Assembly (NCBI GenBank): GCA_018261905.1
Contig: JAGTRU010000038.1
Location: 1 to 40,303, forward strand
Source: Pseudomonadota bacterium
GTDB lineage: Bacteria > Pseudomonadota > Gammaproteobacteria > Burkholderiales > Rhodocyclaceae
Reading direction: 5' to 3'
DNA length: 40,303 nt
Each line of letters begins with the position of its first letter. The stretch's first letter is position 1. Below, in pieces: positions 1-9,870 of the stretch. Position numbers and translations under genes: made by a program. The notes beneath the pieces are model-generated. The model had not been told where the DNA came from and did not search any database. It saw nothing but the letters and a program-made list of their open reading frames with translations.

Positions 1-1
1 T

Positions 2-1030
<1,029 letters not shown>

Positions 1031-1057
1031 TCGGTTTGCGGCTTGTATGAGCCCCCG

Positions 1058-1096
1058 AGGGCGGTGTGAAATCTCGCACCGCCCTTGTTGCTTTTG
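1058..1096 (+). terminator. Intrinsic terminator after ilvC
   Basis: AGGGCGGTG (1058-1066) pairs with CACCGCCCT (1077-1085), followed by a T-rich stretch ending in TTTT. It lies between ilvC and pssA, so the two are probably at least partly separate transcription units. Confidence 0.7.
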
Positions 1097-1157
1097 GAAC
1101 TCGGGGAGGTCCAGGGTGTATCCTTGGCCCCCCATCTGGCCAAGATTGACCTGATTG

Positions 1158-1910
1158 ATGAGCGAACTCAAACCCCGTAAAACCCTGTTCAATCCCGAAC
1201 TGAAACGGCGCGGGATCTATATCCTGCCCAACCTGTTTACCACTGCAGCGTTGTTTGCCGGATTCTTTGCCATCGTGCAGGCGATCCAGGGCGATTTCGA
1301 ACGTGCTGCCATGGCCATCTTCATCGCCATGGTGCTCGACGGGCTGGATGGCCGCGTGGCGCGCCTGACCCACACCCAGTCGGCTTTTGGTGCCGAGTAT
1401 GACTCGTTGTCCGATATGGTCAGTTTCGGCGTCGCGCCGGCGCTCGTCATGTACGAGTGGGCGCTGCACGACATGGGGCGGCTGGGCTGGATCGCCGCTT
1501 TCATCTATTGTGCCGGTGCCGCGCTGCGCCTGGCCCGCTTCAATACCACGCTGGAAGTCATGGACAAGCGCTTCTTCCAGGGCATGCCTTCGCCGGCGGC
1601 TGCGGCGCTGGTGTCCGGCCTGGTCTGGGTGATGATCGCCTCCGGGATTTCCGGTGGCGAAGTGCGCTGGCTGGCTTGCGGCCTGACCATTTTTGCCGGC
1701 GTGACAATGGTTTCCAATATTCGCTATTACAGTTTCAAGGACATCAACCTGCGCAAGAGCGTGCCGTTCTTTGTCATTGCCGCGATTGCCCTGGCGCTGG
1801 CACTGGGTGCCTACAGTCCGGAAATTACGCTGTTCGGATTTTTCGCCCTGTACAGTCTTTCCGGCTACGTGCTGGCCGCACTCGGCCTCTTCAAGCGCAA
1901 AAGCCTTTGA
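1158..1910 (+). CDS. pssA: CDP-diacylglycerol--serine O-phosphatidyltransferase
   Basis: Membrane enzyme that makes phosphatidylserine from CDP-diacylglycerol and L-serine, the first committed step to phosphatidylethanolamine. The CDP-alcohol phosphatidyltransferase signature DGxxGRxAR...G...D...D is visible around residues 56-80 (DGLDGRVAR, then [10 protein letters not shown]). It has several hydrophobic segments and is 250 residues long, typical of the integral-membrane (Bacillus-type) PssA. I chose the ATG at 1158; a TTG directly before it at 1155 would add one residue. leuA starts 16 bases after the stop, suggesting co-transcription. Confidence 0.95.
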   Translation: MSELKPRKTLFNPELKRRGIYILPNLFTTAALFAGFFAIVQAIQGDFERAAMAIFIAMVLDGLDGRVARLTHTQSAFGAEYDSLSDMVSFGVAPALVMYEWALHDMGRLGWIAAFIYCAGAALRLARFNTTLEVMDKRFFQGMPSPAAAALVSGLVWVMIASGISGGEVRWLACGLTIFAGVTMVSNIRYYSFKDINLRKSVPFFVIAAIALALALGAYSPEITLFGFFALYSLSGYVLAALGLFKRKSL

Positions 1911-1926
1911 TTTTTCGGAGCAGGAC

Positions 1927-3468
1927 ATGAAACAACACCTGGTAATCTTTGACACCACCTTGCGCGACGGCGAACAGAGTCCCGGCGCCTCGATGACCAA
2001 GGAAGAAAAAATCCGCGTCGCCCGCCAACTCGAGAAAATGCGCGTCGACGTCATCGAGGCCGGTTTTGCCGCCGCCTCGCCGGGCGATTTCGATGCCATC
2101 CAGGCGATCGCCCAGACCATCAAGGACTCCACCGTCTGCTCGCTGGCCCGGGCCAACGAGAACGATATCCGGCGGGCCGGCGAGGCGATCAAGCCGGCCA
2201 AATCCGGGCGTATCCATACCTTTATCGCGACTTCGCCGATCCACATGGAGAAGAAGCTGCGCATGACGCCGGACCAGGTCGTCGAGCAAGCGGTCAAGGC
2301 GATCGGCTGGGCGCGGGAATATACCGACGATATCGAGTTCTCCGCCGAGGATGCCGGACGTTCGGAAATCGATTTCCTGGTGCGTATTTTCGACGAAGTC
2401 ATCAAGGCTGGCGCGACCACCATCAACGTGCCGGACACCGTCGGCTACAACATTCCCGAGCAGTACGCCGATACGGTTCGGCAACTGATCGCGCGTGTGC
2501 CCAACGCTGACAAGGTCGTCTGGTCGGTGCATTGTCACAACGATCTCGGGCTGGGCGTCGCCAATTCGCTGGCGGCCGTGCTGGCCGGGGCGCGTCAGGT
2601 TGAGTGCACGATCAATGGCCTCGGTGAGCGGGCCGGCAATGCCTCGCTGGAAGAAGTGGTGATGGCGGTGCGCACGCGGGCCGATGTTTTTCCGGTGGAA
2701 ACGCGGATCGACGCGACGCAGATCGTGCCTGCGTCGAAAATGGTTTCGCAGATTACCGGCTACCCGGTGCAGCCGAACAAGGCGGTGGTCGGGGCCAACG
2801 CCTTTGCCCACGAATCCGGTATTCACCAGGACGGCGTGCTGAAACACCGCGAGACCTACGAGATCATGCGCGCCGAGGATGTCGGCTGGTCGCAGAACAA
2901 GCTGGTGCTGGGCAAGCATTCCGGGCGCAATGCCTTCAAGTCGCGCTTGCAGCAACTCGGTATCGAACTCGATAGCGACGAGGCCTTGAATGCCGCCTTC
3001 GCCCGTTTCAAGGAGCTGGCCGATCGCAAGCACGAGATTTTCGACGAGGATCTGCACGCCCTGGTCTCCGACGATGTCGTGATGCCCGAGCACGAGCACT
3101 ACAAGTTGGTCTATTCGCATGTCTGCTCGGAAACAGGCGAAATGCCGTTGGCCAAGGTCATCCTGAATGTCGGCGGGGTCGAGCATCGGGGTGAGGCGGC
3201 TGGCGGTGGGCCGGTCGATGCCACTTTCAAGGCCATCGAAAGCATCGCCGGCAGCGGTGCCGAATTGCTCCTTTACTCGGTCAACGCCATCACCACCGGT
3301 ACCGATGCGCAGGGCGAGGTGACGACGCGGCTGGCCAAGGCCGGGCGCATCGTCAATGGCAATGGCGCCGATACCGACATCGTCATCGCTTCGGCGCGTT
3401 CCTACCTGAATGCGCTGAACAAGCTCTACTCGACGCTCGACAAGGTCAAGGCGCAGGGCGACGTGTAA
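1927..3468 (+). CDS. leuA: 2-isopropylmalate synthase
   Basis: First committed step of leucine synthesis: condensation of acetyl-CoA with 2-oxoisovalerate. The 513-residue protein begins with the HMGL-like TIM-barrel signature ([13 protein letters not shown], residues 8-20), carries the metal-binding HCHND segment and GLGERAGNA, and ends in the LeuA allosteric dimerisation domain (about residues 390-510) that binds leucine. The ATG at 1927 follows GGAG and fits the family start; the frame is open further upstream, but that part overlaps pssA and is not conserved. It sits with ilvC and pssA, and leucine feedback inhibition is expected from the regulatory domain. Confidence 0.97.
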   Translation: MKQHLVIFDTTLRDGEQSPGASMTKEEKIRVARQLEKMRVDVIEAGFAAASPGDFDAIQAIAQTIKDSTVCSLARANENDIRRAGEAIKPAKSGRIHTFIATSPIHMEKKLRMTPDQVVEQAVKAIGWAREYTDDIEFSAEDAGRSEIDFLVRIFDEVIKAGATTINVPDTVGYNIPEQYADTVRQLIARVPNADKVVWSVHCHNDLGLGVANSLAAVLAGARQVECTINGLGERAGNASLEEVVMAVRTRADVFPVETRIDATQIVPASKMVSQITGYPVQPNKAVVGANAFAHESGIHQDGVLKHRETYEIMRAEDVGWSQNKLVLGKHSGRNAFKSRLQQLGIELDSDEALNAAFARFKELADRKHEIFDEDLHALVSDDVVMPEHEHYKLVYSHVCSETGEMPLAKVILNVGGVEHRGEAAGGGPVDATFKAIESIAGSGAELLLYSVNAITTGTDAQGEVTTRLAKAGRIVNGNGADTDIVIASARSYLNALNKLYSTLDKVKAQGDV

Positions 3469-3487
3469 ACGTCAGCCGTCGCTGCCC

Positions 3488-3526
3488 AAAGGCCGCCTCA
3501 GTTCTGCTGGGCGGCCTTTTCTTCTT
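3488..3526 (+). terminator. Intrinsic terminator after leuA
   Basis: A perfect 10-bp stem AAAGGCCGCC (3488-3497) / GGCGGCCTTT (3510-3519) with a 12-base loop, followed by TCTTCTT on the plus strand. The hairpin includes the last codons of the convergent DUF2069 gene, so it is shared coding and terminator sequence. Confidence 0.85.
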
Positions 3527-3869
3527 GCGCCGGGCGGGTGGCGCGGATGTAGAGGATGGTCGTGACAAAAAGAATGCTGGCGAGCACCGTTTCGCCCATC
3601 GCCAGCCATTGCGACATGCCGTGATCGCTGGTGGCGCGGACCAGGCCTTCCATCAGGTAGAACTGCACGAAGAGCGAGACCCATTTGTAGGTGTAGCGCT
3701 TGCCTCGCAGGATGCCGAAGAGCGCAACCAGAGGGAAGACGCCTTTGAGAATCAGCCACGAGCCCCCGGGGCGCAGCGGGGCGAGAGCCCCCTCCCAGGC
3801 CAAGCAAAGAAATATCAGGGCGATGAGGCTGATGCTGGCAGCCAGTTGGTAGTAGCGGGGGGCGGTCAT
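3498..3869 (-). CDS. DUF2069 small integral membrane protein
   Basis: A 123-residue protein with about four hydrophobic segments (residues about 8-24, 38-55, 65-82, 87-108) and few charges, matching the DUF2069 family of predicted membrane proteins, which is commonly found next to wrbA in betaproteobacteria. Its function is not established. Its ATG overlaps the wrbA stop by four bases (ATGA), so the two are translationally coupled. A longer antisense-frame alternative spanning the same bases has no membrane character and was not chosen. Confidence 0.85.
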   Translation of the reverse strand: MTAPRYYQLAASISLIALIFLCLAWEGALAPLRPGGSWLILKGVFPLVALFGILRGKRYTYKWVSLFVQFYLMEGLVRATSDHGMSQWLAMGETVLASILFVTTILYIRATRPAQEEKAAQQN

Positions 3870-4462
3870 GCGGCACTCAGTTTTAGGACAATATTAGCCA
3901 GTCGTTTGCCTTGCGCAAAAGCCAGACGGCTTTCGCTCTCGGAAAGCTGCGGGTTGCCGCCCGTGCCGGCGATATGGCTGGCGCCATAAGGCGTGCCGCC
4001 GCCGGCCGTGGCGGCGAGATCGGACTCAGTAAAGGGTAATCCCATCAGCAGCATGCCGTGGTGGAGCAGCGGCAGCATCATCGATAGTAGCGTCGATTCG
4101 TTGCCGCCGTGCTGGCTGGCGCTGGAAGTGAAGACGCAGGCCGGTTTGCCGGCCAGGGTGCCGTTCTGCCAGGCGGCCAGGGTGTCGTCCCAGAAGTATT
4201 TCATCGGCGCCGCCATGTTGCCGAAACGCACCGGGCTGCCCAGGGCGAGGCCGGCGCACTCTTCGAGGTCGGCCGGCTCAACGTAGGGGGCGCCGCTCTC
4301 CGGTACGCTCGGGGCGCATGCTTCGCAGACGGTGGAAATTCGCGGTACCGTGCGCAAGCGGGCACGGGCGCCGGGAACGGTCTCGATGCCGCGGGCGATG
4401 CGCTCGGCAAGGGCGCGGACCGAGCCGCGATGGCTGTAATAGAGGATGAGAATATCTTTCAT
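3866..4462 (-). CDS. wrbA: WrbA-type NAD(P)H:quinone oxidoreductase (flavodoxin fold)
   Basis: A flavodoxin-like FMN protein of 198 residues. The N-terminus (residues 4-25, ILILYYSHRGSVRALAERIA) carries the phosphate-binding loop, and the family blocks GSPVRFGNMAAPMKYFWD and FTSSASQHGGNE follow. Family members reduce quinones by two electrons and are tied to oxidative stress protection. The YihY-family gene diverges 21 bases away. A TATAAT hexamer on the minus strand (4471-4476) ends eight bases before the ATG. Confidence 0.92.
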   Translation of the reverse strand: MKDILILYYSHRGSVRALAERIARGIETVPGARARLRTVPRISTVCEACAPSVPESGAPYVEPADLEECAGLALGSPVRFGNMAAPMKYFWDDTLAAWQNGTLAGKPACVFTSSASQHGGNESTLLSMMLPLLHHGMLLMGLPFTESDLAATAGGGTPYGASHIAGTGGNPQLSESESRLAFAQGKRLANIVLKLSAA

Positions 4463-4483
4463 GGTCGGCTATTATACGGCCCC

Positions 4484-5320
4484 ATGCAATCGTCCCCCCG
4501 CTCCCGCCGCAAGTCTGCGAAGTCGGCTTCTGGTGCCATTGGCATATTCCAGCGCTTTCGTAGCGAGCACATGATGCAAACCAGTTCGGCGCTCGCCTTC
4601 ACCACGCTGATGGCGCTCGTCCCCTTTGCCGCGGTGGTCTTGGCGGTGGCCGGGGCCTTGCCTTATCTGGATCTTTTGCTCGGCCGTCTCGATCTGTTGA
4701 TTCAGGGGGGCTTGTTGCCGCATGGCGCGGCTGGAACGATTGCCGGCAATATCGGCAAGTTTTCGCACAAGGCGCAACAGCTAACTTTTGCCGGAATTGC
4801 CATGCTCGGCGTGACGGCGTTCATGCTGATGAATACCATTGAGCGGGCCTTGAATCATTTGTGGCAGGTCCAGCCCCGTCCCCTGCTCGCTCGTCTGCGT
4901 CTTTACGCCTTTGCCATGGCGGTCTGGCCCTTTGCCCTGGGCGCTGTTGCCGCGGCCATGTCCTTTGCCGTCACTACCTCGCTGGGTTGGTTTGATGAGC
5001 CGGTCTGGTTCCGGCGTGTCCTGCTGAAAGGGGTATCGATAGCCATGCTCGGCCTGTTTTTTTCGATCGTTTATTACGCCGTGCCGAATATCGAGGTGCC
5101 GCGGCGGGCAGCGCTGACCGGCGGCATTTTCGCGACGCTGGCCTTTTCCGCGATGCAGAAGGTGTTTGAGCTGTATCTGGTCAGTTCGGCTATGTTGAAG
5201 AGTGTCTACGGTGCGTTTGCCGTCTTCCCGGTCTTTCTCGTCTGGCTGCACTTGTCGTGGGCGGTGGTGCTGTTCGGTGGCTTGATTGCCGCTACTCTTT
5301 CTCGTCCGGGGCGACGCTGA
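4484..5320 (+). CDS. YihY/virulence factor BrkB family membrane protein
   Basis: An inner-membrane protein of 278 residues with about six hydrophobic helices and the N-terminal family block SSALAFTTLMALVPFAAVVL (about residues 32-51). Older databases call this family RNase BN, a name now regarded as wrong; the true role is unclear and transport has been suggested. The ATG at 4484 leaves about 30 residues before the first conserved block, as in other members. No good ribosome-binding site is visible. A downstream ATG at 4571 would cut into the conserved block. Its 3' end overlaps the convergent gene at 5292-6806 by 29 bases. Confidence 0.85.
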   Translation: MQSSPRSRRKSAKSASGAIGIFQRFRSEHMMQTSSALAFTTLMALVPFAAVVLAVAGALPYLDLLLGRLDLLIQGGLLPHGAAGTIAGNIGKFSHKAQQLTFAGIAMLGVTAFMLMNTIERALNHLWQVQPRPLLARLRLYAFAMAVWPFALGAVAAAMSFAVTTSLGWFDEPVWFRRVLLKGVSIAMLGLFFSIVYYAVPNIEVPRRAALTGGIFATLAFSAMQKVFELYLVSSAMLKSVYGAFAVFPVFLVWLHLSWAVVLFGGLIAATLSRPGRR

Positions 5321-6806
5321 AAATTTCGATCCGGCTGGTCTGCTCATCAAGTTGAGTCGCCCGCATTTCGCGGATTTCGAGATTTTCCTTTTCCATCAGG
5401 ACGATCAGTTTGTGCTTGTCGTTCTTGAGTGACCCGGTGGGTACGATCAATGATTGCGAGGGGCGTAAGGGGGCGGCTTCCGGCAGGATCAGTGCGGGAA
5501 TTCTCTTGATTTCGCTTCCCCCGGGCATGGCAAGTTCGGCGGCGATGGCGTGCGGGGCCAGTAGTTGCAGGCCAAGTTCGATATGTTCCGGATTTTCCGA
5601 GAGCGCCCAGCGGACGATGCATATCTGCCACACCGGGGGGAATTCGGCGCGCTCGCCGATGGGCTGAAGGGCTGCGATATCGCCCACCCGCAGACGGTGC
5701 GTATGGCCGTTTACATGCATCAGGGAGTAGCCGTCGGGGCTCTCGTTGATGACCATCCATTCGCTGAGTTCGGCGTCGGTCTCGGGGTTTTTCAGGAGCC
5801 GCCAGAGATTGTTAAAGCCGGCGCAAATACGTGTTCGATACGACTGTCGGCGACGCGGGAATTTCCGTTTGGCGGGGTGCCCCCACAAGGTTTCAAGGCG
5901 GCGCAGAACACTCTTGCCGGCGCGGCTGTTGGCCTGTTCGGGGAGGCCGATGGCGGTGGCGGCGATGCCCTGGTTAAGCAGGGCGAGATCGGCGCGCAGC
6001 TTGTGGGCGATGGCGTCACATGAGAAATACAGGACCTGGGTGTCGGCCGAGGGTATGCGCCGGGGCAGGGCGTGGGCGGGGAAGTCCTTGTCGAGGTCGA
6101 TCCAGAAAATACTCTTGCTATCGGCCGGAGGTTCTTCGGTTAATTCCGGAGAGATGCCGGTGTGTTCGATATATTGCCAGATCAGCTCCAATTCTTCGGC
6201 GGAGAACGAGGCGGGCTGGGCAATCGCCGCCAGCAGGGTGGCGGTGTAGATCTGCTGGATCGATGCTTCGCCTCGCCGGCCCAGGGTGTCGGCAATGCCG
6301 AGGCGGCGGGAAGTGCCGAAGGCGGCGTGCATTTGCTGCCACAAGCCGATGCCGGACGGGGAGGCGATCAGATGATTGATCCGTATCTGCCAGGCGACGC
6401 AGTGCATGACCTGGCGCAGTGTGGTCTGCGGGGGGCGGGTAACGCCCTTGCTCTGGGGGTCGAACAATTCGGAAAGTGTGTTGAAATAATCCTGGGTCAG
6501 CGTTTCCAGGAGTTTCAGGAGCAGGCGCACACGCTGGCGTAGGCGGCGCGACACCGGTAGCGACGTTTCGCACAGACTCGAGCGTTCGTTGTCGACGATG
6601 CGTTCGGCTTGCTGGTAAAGCAAGTCGAGCAATCTGACTTGTTGGGCCGGGGCGATCGGCGTTTCCCGCAAGAGCAGGAGCTGGCGGTATAACTGATCGG
6701 GGTCTGCAGGTTCCTGCCGGCTGTTGGTCAGCGCCAGCCATTCAAGAATGCTCTTGACGTTGGCGTCGATGGTGGGCGGCGAGTGGGTTTCCGGCGGAGT
6801 GCTCAT
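5292..6806 (-). CDS. Conserved protein with a PilZ-like C-terminal motif pair
   Basis: A soluble 504-residue protein I do not recognise by name. The first 300 residues are mostly predicted helical and Leu/Gln/Arg rich, with no membrane segment or signal peptide. The C-terminal part has RQSYR (residues 320-324) and NESPDG (354-359), matching the RxxxR and [D/N]xSxxG signatures of PilZ cyclic-di-GMP receptors at plausible spacing, followed by beta-rich sequence (LRVGDIAAL and onward). I therefore infer a cyclic-di-GMP-responsive protein; the family assignment is tentative. I chose the ATG at 6806 (MSTPPETHSP) over an ATG 42 bases upstream because the extra residues look non-coding. The 3' end overlaps the convergent YihY-family gene by 29 bases. 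Confidence 0.75.
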   Translation of the reverse strand: MSTPPETHSPPTIDANVKSILEWLALTNSRQEPADPDQLYRQLLLLRETPIAPAQQVRLLDLLYQQAERIVDNERSSLCETSLPVSRRLRQRVRLLLKLLETLTQDYFNTLSELFDPQSKGVTRPPQTTLRQVMHCVAWQIRINHLIASPSGIGLWQQMHAAFGTSRRLGIADTLGRRGEASIQQIYTATLLAAIAQPASFSAEELELIWQYIEHTGISPELTEEPPADSKSIFWIDLDKDFPAHALPRRIPSADTQVLYFSCDAIAHKLRADLALLNQGIAATAIGLPEQANSRAGKSVLRRLETLWGHPAKRKFPRRRQSYRTRICAGFNNLWRLLKNPETDAELSEWMVINESPDGYSLMHVNGHTHRLRVGDIAALQPIGERAEFPPVWQICIVRWALSENPEHIELGLQLLAPHAIAAELAMPGGSEIKRIPALILPEAAPLRPSQSLIVPTGSLKNDKHKLIVLMEKENLEIREMRATQLDEQTSRIEIFSVAPDEKE

Positions 6807-6925
6807 TTCATTCGAGAATAAACAAAAATTTACATTTCCGCCATCCATTCAACGATCAGAGGTCCATTTCCTTCTCCCAAAGGTCGGTCTGGTCGCTTGC
6901 CGAGATTCTTGCTCTTCTAAGTGGC

Positions 6926-6953
6926 TTGTTTTTCCTTGAGAAAGCGCTATACT
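6926..6953 (+). promoter_or_regulatory. Probable sigma-70 promoter for the rpsP operon
   Basis: TTGTTT (6926-6931), a 16-base spacer and TATACT (6948-6953), placed 34 bases before the rpsP ATG and just upstream of a GC-rich discriminator (CTCGCG), as is common for ribosomal protein promoters. Confidence 0.6.
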
Positions 6954-6987
6954 CTCGCGTCTTTTTTCCAGCTTACGAAAGAATCAC

Positions 6988-7242
6988 ATGGTTGTTATTC
7001 GTCTTGCCCGTGGCGGCTCCAAGAAGCGTCCTTTTTATAACATGGTTGTTGCCGATTCCCGCAATCGCCGCGATGGTCGTTTTGTCGAGCGCATCGGTTT
7101 CTACAACCCGGTTGCTTCCGGTAATGCCGAATCCCTGCGCGTCGCCGTGGATCGTCTGACCTACTGGCAACAGAACGGTGCTCAACTGTCCTCGACGGTT
7201 GCCCGTCTGGTCAAGCAACACGCTGCCCAGCAAGCTGCCTGA
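6988..7242 (+). CDS. rpsP: 30S ribosomal protein S16
   Basis: Small-subunit assembly protein. The 84-residue sequence opens with the hallmark [20 protein letters not shown] and contains [12 protein letters not shown]. It is the first gene of the conserved rpsP-rimM-trmD-rplS operon and has its own promoter-like element 34 bases upstream. Confidence 0.98.
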   Translation: MVVIRLARGGSKKRPFYNMVVADSRNRRDGRFVERIGFYNPVASGNAESLRVAVDRLTYWQQNGAQLSSTVARLVKQHAAQQAA

Positions 7243-7253
7243 GTCGTTGCGCT

Positions 7254-7766
7254 TTGAGCGGTAACGATATCGTCGTTCTGGGGCGGCTTGCCGACCCCTA
7301 CGGGATTCGTGGCTGGCTCAAGCTGCACGCTTTTGGTGATGACCCGCAGGACTGGGCAGAAATGCCGGTCTGGTGGATCAGCCGGGATGGTGAGTCGTGG
7401 CGCGAGTGCGGGCTGAAAAGCCTGAAAGTGCATAACAATGGTCTGGTGGTGCTGCTTGACGGCGTCGATGACCGGAGTGCTGCCGAGGCCGCGAAGGGGT
7501 TGTTGGTAGGGGCGCCGCGTTCGGCGCTGCCGATCCCCGAAGAAGGTGAGTTTTACTGGTCCGAGCTGATCGGACTGGACGTTATCAATACCGCTGACGA
7601 GAAGCTTGGCAAGGTCGCCGGCTTGATCGAGAGTGCTGCCAATTCTGTTCTGCGTGTTGTCGCGGATGACGAAACCGAGCGCTTGTTGCCCTTCGTGGCG
7701 TCAGTGGTGCTGGATGTCGATAAGGAAGTCGGGCAGATTCGTGTGGAGTGGGGCAGCGACTGGTGA
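7254..7766 (+). CDS. rimM: Ribosome maturation factor RimM
   Basis: Assembly factor for the 30S head domain that binds S19. The 170-residue protein has the N-terminal RimM beta-barrel ([18 protein letters not shown], residues 6-23) and a C-terminal PRC-barrel (about residues 95-168, beginning near [11 protein letters not shown]). The only start that keeps the full N-terminal block is the TTG at 7254, eleven bases after the rpsP stop. The stop codon overlaps the trmD start by four bases (GTGA), indicating translational coupling. Confidence 0.95.
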   Translation: MSGNDIVVLGRLADPYGIRGWLKLHAFGDDPQDWAEMPVWWISRDGESWRECGLKSLKVHNNGLVVLLDGVDDRSAAEAAKGLLVGAPRSALPIPEEGEFYWSELIGLDVINTADEKLGKVAGLIESAANSVLRVVADDETERLLPFVASVVLDVDKEVGQIRVEWGSDW

Positions 7767-8527
7767 TCCGGTTTGACTGCATTACCCTCTTCCCGGAGAT
7801 GTTCGCAGCAGTAACGGAAAGTGGCATTACCCGTCGGGGGCTGGAAGAACAGCGCTGGGCCTGGCAAGGCTGGAATCCACGCGATTTCGCCGAAAATGCC
7901 TGGCGGCGGGTGGATGATCGCCCCTTCGGTGGTGGGCCGGGCATGTTGATGCAGGCGGCGCCGCTGGAAAAGGCGATCAATGCCGCCAAGGCGCAGCAGC
8001 GCGAGGCTGGCCTGGCGAAAAGCCGGGTCATCTACCTCTCGCCACAGGGCGCACCGCTCACCCACGAACGGGTGATGCAACTGGCGACTGGCGAAGAAGG
8101 CTTGATCCTGCTTTGCGGTCGTTACGAAGGAATTGACGAGCGTCTGATCGAGCGCTGTGTCGATGAAGAAATATCGATCGGGGATTTTGTCCTGTCCGGC
8201 GGCGAGTTGCCGGCGATGGCGCTGATTGATGCCGTCGTCCGCCAGTTGCCGGGGGTGCTTGGAGATGCCGCTTCGGCGGTAGAAGATTCGTTTGTCGATG
8301 GTTTGCTGGATTGTCCGCACTACACGCGACCCGAGGTCTATGAGGGCGCGGCGGTGCCGGAAGCCTTGATGTCCGGCGACCACAAAAGAATTCGACGCTG
8401 GCGGCTGAAACAGTCGCTGGCCCGGACCCGGAAGCGCCGGCCGGATTTGCTGGCGCACCGCGTGTTGAGCGCGGAAGAAACGCAACTACTCACGGAAATT
8501 TCCGGAGAGGAGCAATGCGGTGAGTAA
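7763..8527 (+). CDS. trmD: tRNA (guanine37-N1)-methyltransferase
   Basis: SAM-dependent SPOUT methyltransferase that makes m1G37 in tRNAs and prevents +1 frameshifting. It is 254 residues from a GTG start at 7763, which begins with the conserved [13 protein letters not shown]. The trefoil-knot SAM site is visible as [15 protein letters not shown] and [14 protein letters not shown], and the C-terminal domain has [10 protein letters not shown] and [14 protein letters not shown] 15 bases upstream is also in frame but less likely, because the chosen start overlaps the rimM stop in the usual GTGA arrangement. Confidence 0.96.
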   Translation: MIRFDCITLFPEMFAAVTESGITRRGLEEQRWAWQGWNPRDFAENAWRRVDDRPFGGGPGMLMQAAPLEKAINAAKAQQREAGLAKSRVIYLSPQGAPLTHERVMQLATGEEGLILLCGRYEGIDERLIERCVDEEISIGDFVLSGGELPAMALIDAVVRQLPGVLGDAASAVEDSFVDGLLDCPHYTRPEVYEGAAVPEALMSGDHKRIRRWRLKQSLARTRKRRPDLLAHRVLSAEETQLLTEISGEEQCGE

Positions 8528-8552
8528 GTGTTTATAAATTAAAGGATCTCAC

Positions 8553-8933
8553 ATGAACCTGATTGAACAACTGGAACAAGAAGAAATTGCCCGCCTGGGC
8601 AAGACCTTGCCTGACTTCGCACCGGGCGACACCATCGTCGTGCAAGTGAAGGTCAAGGAAGGCAATCGCGAGCGTCTGCAGGCTTACGAAGGCGTCGTTA
8701 TCGCCAAGCGTAACCGCGGCCTGAACTCGGCTTTCACCGTCCGCAAGATTTCTTCCGGCGAAGGCGTCGAGCGTACTTTCCAGACCTATTCCCCGCTGGT
8801 CGCTTCCGTTGAAGTGAAGCGTCGCGGTGATGTGCGTCGTGCCAAGCTGTACTACCTGCGCGAACGCTCGGGCAAGTCGGCCCGTATCAAGGAAAAGCTG
8901 GTCCGCAAGGAAAAGCCGGTCGCCGCTGCCTAA
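8553..8933 (+). CDS. rplS: 50S ribosomal protein L19
   Basis: Large-subunit protein at the 30S-50S interface. The 126-residue sequence contains the diagnostic [20 protein letters not shown] and the SGEGVERTF...SP block, with a basic lysine-rich C-terminus. It is the last gene of the rpsP operon, with a good ribosome-binding site (AAAGGA) upstream, and is followed by a strong intrinsic terminator. Confidence 0.98.
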   Translation: MNLIEQLEQEEIARLGKTLPDFAPGDTIVVQVKVKEGNRERLQAYEGVVIAKRNRGLNSAFTVRKISSGEGVERTFQTYSPLVASVEVKRRGDVRRAKLYYLRERSGKSARIKEKLVRKEKPVAAA

Positions 8934-8950
8934 GCGACTTCTTCAGGTAC

Positions 8951-8988
8951 AAAAACAAACGGGACGCTTCGGCGTCCCGTTTGTTTTT
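8951..8988 (+). terminator. Intrinsic terminator after rplS (17-bp stem, TTCG loop)
   Basis: A perfect 17-bp palindrome (arms 8951-8967 and 8972-8988) closed by a TTCG tetraloop. It ends in TTGTTTTT on the plus strand and has matching A-rich sequence on the other side, so it can work in both directions. Confidence 0.95.
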
Positions 8989-8992
8989 GGGC

Positions 8993-9029
8993 AATAGAAA
9001 AGGGCGCCGCGGCGCCCTTTTCTATTTTT
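8993..9029 (-). terminator. Intrinsic terminator after folE2 (second stacked hairpin)
   Basis: A 16-bp inverted repeat (8993-9008 / 9011-9026) with core AAAAGGGCGCC/GGCGCCCTTTT and T-rich ends on both strands. It starts five bases after the rplS terminator and 11 bases beyond the end of the convergent folE2, which it probably serves. Confidence 0.9.
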
Positions 9030-9039
9030 GCATCCGGAG

Positions 9040-9852
9040 TTACGGATGCGCTGCCGGGCGCTTTTTGTCGTTTTCAATCAGGGCATAGGCCGAATGATTG
9101 TGGATCGACTCGAAGTTTTCGGATTCGACGATATAGGCGTCGATGCGGCCTTCGGCGTTGAGGCGGGCGGAGACGTCGCGGACCATGTCTTCGACGAATT
9201 TTGGATTGTCGTAGGCGCGTTCGGTGACGTATTTCTCATCGGGGCGCTTGAGCAGGCCGTAGAGCTCGCAGGAGGCTTCCTGCTCGACGAGCTGGACGAT
9301 TTCCTCGATCCACATGAAATCGTTGGTGCGGGCGGTCACGGTGACGTGCGAACGCTGGTTGTGGGCGCCGTACTCGGAAATCTTCTTCGAGCAGGGGCAA
9401 AGGCTGGTCACCGGCACGACGACCTTGGTCGAGGTGACGATTTCACTGTGGCAGATGTCGCCGATGAAGGTGACGTCATAGTCCATCAGGCTCTGCACGC
9501 CGGAGACCGGCGCGGTCTTGTTGATGAAGTAGGGGAAATTCATCTCGATGTGGCCGGTTTCGGCTTCGAGTTTGACCACCATGTCACGCAGCATGGTCGG
9601 GAAGTTTTCGACCGAGATTTCGCGTTCGTGGCTGTTGAGGATTTCCACGAAGCGCGACATGTGGGTGCCCTTGAAATTGTGCGGCAGGCCGACGTACATG
9701 TTGAAGACGGCGATGGTGTGCTGGACGCCGGTCGATTTGTCCTGGACCATGATCGGGTGGCGGATGGACTTGATGCCCACCTTGTTGATCGCGATGTGAC
9801 GCGTGTCGGCGGAGTTCTGGACGTCGGGGATGTTGGGGTTCGGGGTGTTCAT
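9040..9852 (-). CDS. folE2: GTP cyclohydrolase I, FolE2 type (GCYH-IB)
   Basis: Makes 7,8-dihydroneopterin triphosphate from GTP, the entry to tetrahydrofolate (and queuosine-type) synthesis. The 270-residue length, the [18 protein letters not shown] block (about residues 151-168) with its metal-binding cysteines, and the tunnelling-fold bimodular sequence identify the FolE2 family rather than FolE1. The family is known to use metals other than zinc. It is the last gene of the minus-strand run xseB-ispA-dxs-folE2, 18 bases after dxs. Confidence 0.96.
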   Translation of the reverse strand: MNTPNPNIPDVQNSADTRHIAINKVGIKSIRHPIMVQDKSTGVQHTIAVFNMYVGLPHNFKGTHMSRFVEILNSHEREISVENFPTMLRDMVVKLEAETGHIEMNFPYFINKTAPVSGVQSLMDYDVTFIGDICHSEIVTSTKVVVPVTSLCPCSKKISEYGAHNQRSHVTVTARTNDFMWIEEIVQLVEQEASCELYGLLKRPDEKYVTERAYDNPKFVEDMVRDVSARLNAEGRIDAYIVESENFESIHNHSAYALIENDKKRPAAHP

Positions 9853-9870
9853 GGGCTGTTCTATAAAGAA

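Noticed and set aside
1771..1926. 52-residue N-terminal extension of leuA
   Set aside because: It overlaps the end of pssA, is rich in Pro/Arg/Trp unlike leuA, and the ATG at 1927 has a ribosome-binding site and the family N-terminus.
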